Assembly: GCA_045652765.1 (NCBI GenBank)
Contig: JAZOLG010000015.1
Location: 1-17,961 of the forward strand
Source of the DNA: UBA1231 sp045652765
Lineage (GTDB): Bacteria > Bacillota_I > Bacilli_A > ML615J-28 > CAG-313
DNA length: 17,961 nucleotides
Reading direction: 5' to 3'
Positions 16,880 to 17,961 of the stretch are shown here, in pieces. Each line of letters opens with the position of its first letter. Positions within the stretch are counted from its first letter, which is position 1. A program made the position numbers and the translations under genes. The notes under the pieces are model-generated. The model was not told where the DNA came from and made no database searches. It saw only the letters and a program-made list of their open reading frames with translations.

Positions 16880-17293
16880 ATGATAGTTATAGAAAAATAT
16901 GAAGTAGTAAAGTTTATAGATGGAGAATTTGAATTAGAAGTAAATGTAAGTCCAAAAGATGAAACAATTTGGATGACTGTTAATCCAATGGCTGTGTTAT
17001 TTGTTAAAGATGAGAAAACGATTAGAAAACACATTGATAATATATTCAATGATGGTGAACTAAAATATTGTGACAACACGCAAAAAGTGCGTGTTGTAGG
17101 TGTTAAACAGTTTGTAACATTTTACTCTCTTAATGTTATAATATCGGTTGGATATCGTGTTAAATCAAATATGGGAGTAAAATTTAGAATTTGGGCTAAT
17201 CAAGTATTAAAAGAATACTTATTAAAAGGTTATGTCATTAATGAAAACAGAGTAACTGTTGAAGACCATTGCTATAAGCGAGTTAGAAAATAG
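16880..17293 (+). CDS. RhuM-family protein, short copy
   Basis: The protein has 137 residues. It matches the N-terminal domain of the RhuM ('virulence protein') family: an ETIWMT...MAVLF...TIRKHIDNIF..GEL segment (about 28-60) resembling a helix-turn-helix, then FYSLNVIISVGYRVKS and FRIWANQVLKEYLLKGYVINE. The family is often found on genomic islands and near defence or phage genes; its biochemical role is not established. Many members have a further C-terminal region. This one stops soon after the conserved core (VEDHCYKRVRK), so it may be a truncated copy. Usually conserved residues in the HTH-like part are replaced (VNPMAVLFVKD). The Shine-Dalgarno AAAGGA (16873-16878) is only 1 nt from the ATG, unusually close. 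The next gene begins 48 nt downstream and is a paralogue. Confidence 0.75.
   Translation: MIVIEKYEVVKFIDGEFELEVNVSPKDETIWMTVNPMAVLFVKDEKTIRKHIDNIFNDGELKYCDNTQKVRVVGVKQFVTFYSLNVIISVGYRVKSNMGVKFRIWANQVLKEYLLKGYVINENRVTVEDHCYKRVRK
17073..17097. repeat. 10-bp perfect inverted repeat inside the short RhuM-like gene
   Basis: Arms 17073-17082 and 17088-17097 are exact reverse complements around AAAAG. The hairpin lies within codons for a TQKVRVVG-like stretch in the variable middle of the gene. A shorter hairpin (GGGCA/TGCCC around AAAAA, 17541-17555) lies at a similar position in the second copy. No T-tract follows either one, so neither is an intrinsic terminator. Confidence 0.5.
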
Positions 17294-17341
17294 TATGATA
17301 AAGTTATTATTAAATAATATATAAAATAAATACAAAAGGAA

Positions 17342-17961
17342 ATGATAGTTATAGAAAAATATGAATTAGTAAAGTTTATAGATGGTAAATTTGAATTGGA
17401 AGTTAATGTGAGTCCAAATGAAGAAACAATTTGGATGACTTTGGATGAAATTGCTATTTTATTCGAAAGGGATAGATCAGTAATTGGAAAACATATTAGA
17501 AAAATATACTTAGAAAATGAATTGAACGAAAAAAGAACAAGGGCAAAAAATGCCCGACATCTTGAAGATGGAAGAGTATATAAAGTAGATATTTATAATT
17601 TAGATGTTATAATTGCTGTTGGTTATAGGGTAAATTCAAAAAGAGGAACATTATTTAGAATTTGGGCTAATCAAGTATTAAAAGAATATTTATTAAAAGG
17701 TTATGTTATTAATGAAAATAGAGTAACAGTTAGTAATGAAAATTACATTGAACTTAAGAATGAAGTAACTAGTATTAATAATAGGTTATTAAAAATAGAA
17801 GATAAAGTATTAGATAAAGAATATCGGGTAAATAAGTTATTCTTTAATGGTGAGTTTTATGATTCATATACTTTAATACAACAAATATTTGAAAGTGCTA
17901 TAACTGAAATTATTATAATAGATAATTATATTGATAGAAGTATACTAGATAGATTAGTAGT
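17342..17961 (+). CDS. RhuM-family protein, longer copy (3' end beyond window)
   Basis: The reading frame is open from ATG 17342 to the window edge (206 complete codons). The N-terminal part parallels the short copy and is closer to family norms: ETIWMTLDEIAILFERD...HIRKIY (about 28-56), YNLDVIIAVGYRVNSKRGT and FRIWANQVLKEYLLKGYVINE. A likely coiled segment (about 134-165, ELKNEV...NNRLLKIEDKVL) follows. The chain then reads FFNGEFYDSYTLIQQIF...IIIDNYIDRSIL, resembling a C-terminal module seen in some RhuM- and ORF6N-type accessory proteins and, loosely, the start of a PLD-like fold; that assignment is tentative. The Shine-Dalgarno is again only 1 nt from the ATG. It may be cotranscribed with the short copy, since no terminator lies in the 48-nt gap. 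Confidence 0.75.
   Translation, partial: MIVIEKYELVKFIDGKFELEVNVSPNEETIWMTLDEIAILFERDRSVIGKHIRKIYLENELNEKRTRAKNARHLEDGRVYKVDIYNLDVIIAVGYRVNSKRGTLFRIWANQVLKEYLLKGYVINENRVTVSNENYIELKNEVTSINNRLLKIEDKVLDKEYRVNKLFFNGEFYDSYTLIQQIFESAITEIIIIDNYIDRSILDRLV

Larger units (their letters stand above)
16873..17731 (+). repeat. Tandem RhuM gene duplication with near-identical ends
   Basis: The two copies share the Shine-Dalgarno and about 105 nt of 5' sequence (from 16873 and from 17335; about nine bases in ten match by eye). They also share a 78-nt 3' block (17183-17260 and 17654-17731) with four differences. The segments between these blocks are much less alike at both DNA and protein level. That is a mosaic pattern rather than uniform divergence. 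Confidence 0.7.

Noticed and set aside
16880..17961. RhuM-like pair as a toxin-antitoxin system
   Set aside because: The two proteins are paralogues of each other rather than a toxin plus antitoxin, and no known toxin motif is visible in the available sequence.

Overview
The window is very AT-rich and densely packed, with every gene on the + strand. It has strong Shine-Dalgarno sequences, lipoprotein signal peptides, SipW-type secretion and U-tailed intrinsic terminators. This fits a low-GC Bacillota/Mycoplasmatota-type gut or host-associated bacterium (for example a Bacilli, Erysipelotrichales, RF39 or Acholeplasma-like lineage). That placement is an inference. All recognised stops are TAA or TAG, and Trp is written TGG throughout, including in a 2,881-codon gene, so I see no sign that TGA is read as Trp.

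Region 1 (1-13197) is one apparent six-gene transcription unit. It starts with a 21-bp perfect palindrome and a TATAAT box, and ends with a strong intrinsic terminator. In order it encodes: a membrane protein with an outward TasA/camelysin-like domain; a TasA-like secreted protein; a SipW-type (Ser/His) signal peptidase; two more secreted proteins with SipW-style signal sequences; and a giant 2,881-residue surface protein made of GLUG-type beta-helix turns, an Ig-like stretch, a discoidin-like stretch and a C-terminal array of InlB/Listeria-Bacteroides B-repeats. The genes overlap or lie within about 20 nt of each other. It resembles a much enlarged version of the Bacillus tapA-sipW-tasA matrix-fibre locus, and the giant protein has no sortase signal.

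Region 2 (13198-15652) holds three tandem lipoprotein paralogues. Each has a lipobox, a short His/Cys motif (H-x-H then C-x-C-G), one B-repeat and a C-terminal TasA/camelysin-like domain. This joins a lipid anchor to both domain types found in the upstream operon, so they could anchor or nucleate the fibre at the membrane. The middle copy appears frameshifted inside its signal peptide. Two near-identical extended -10 promoters precede copies 1 and 3.

Region 3 (15682-16802) is an aldo/keto reductase with a C-terminal two-cluster ferredoxin domain, closed by a strong terminator. Region 4 (16828-end) has two tandem RhuM-family genes: a short 137-residue copy and a longer one that runs off the window. 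Their ends are nearly identical in DNA and their middles differ, so they look like mosaic paralogues of an accessory or mobile-type family. I see no rRNA, tRNA, CRISPR array or insertion sequence.
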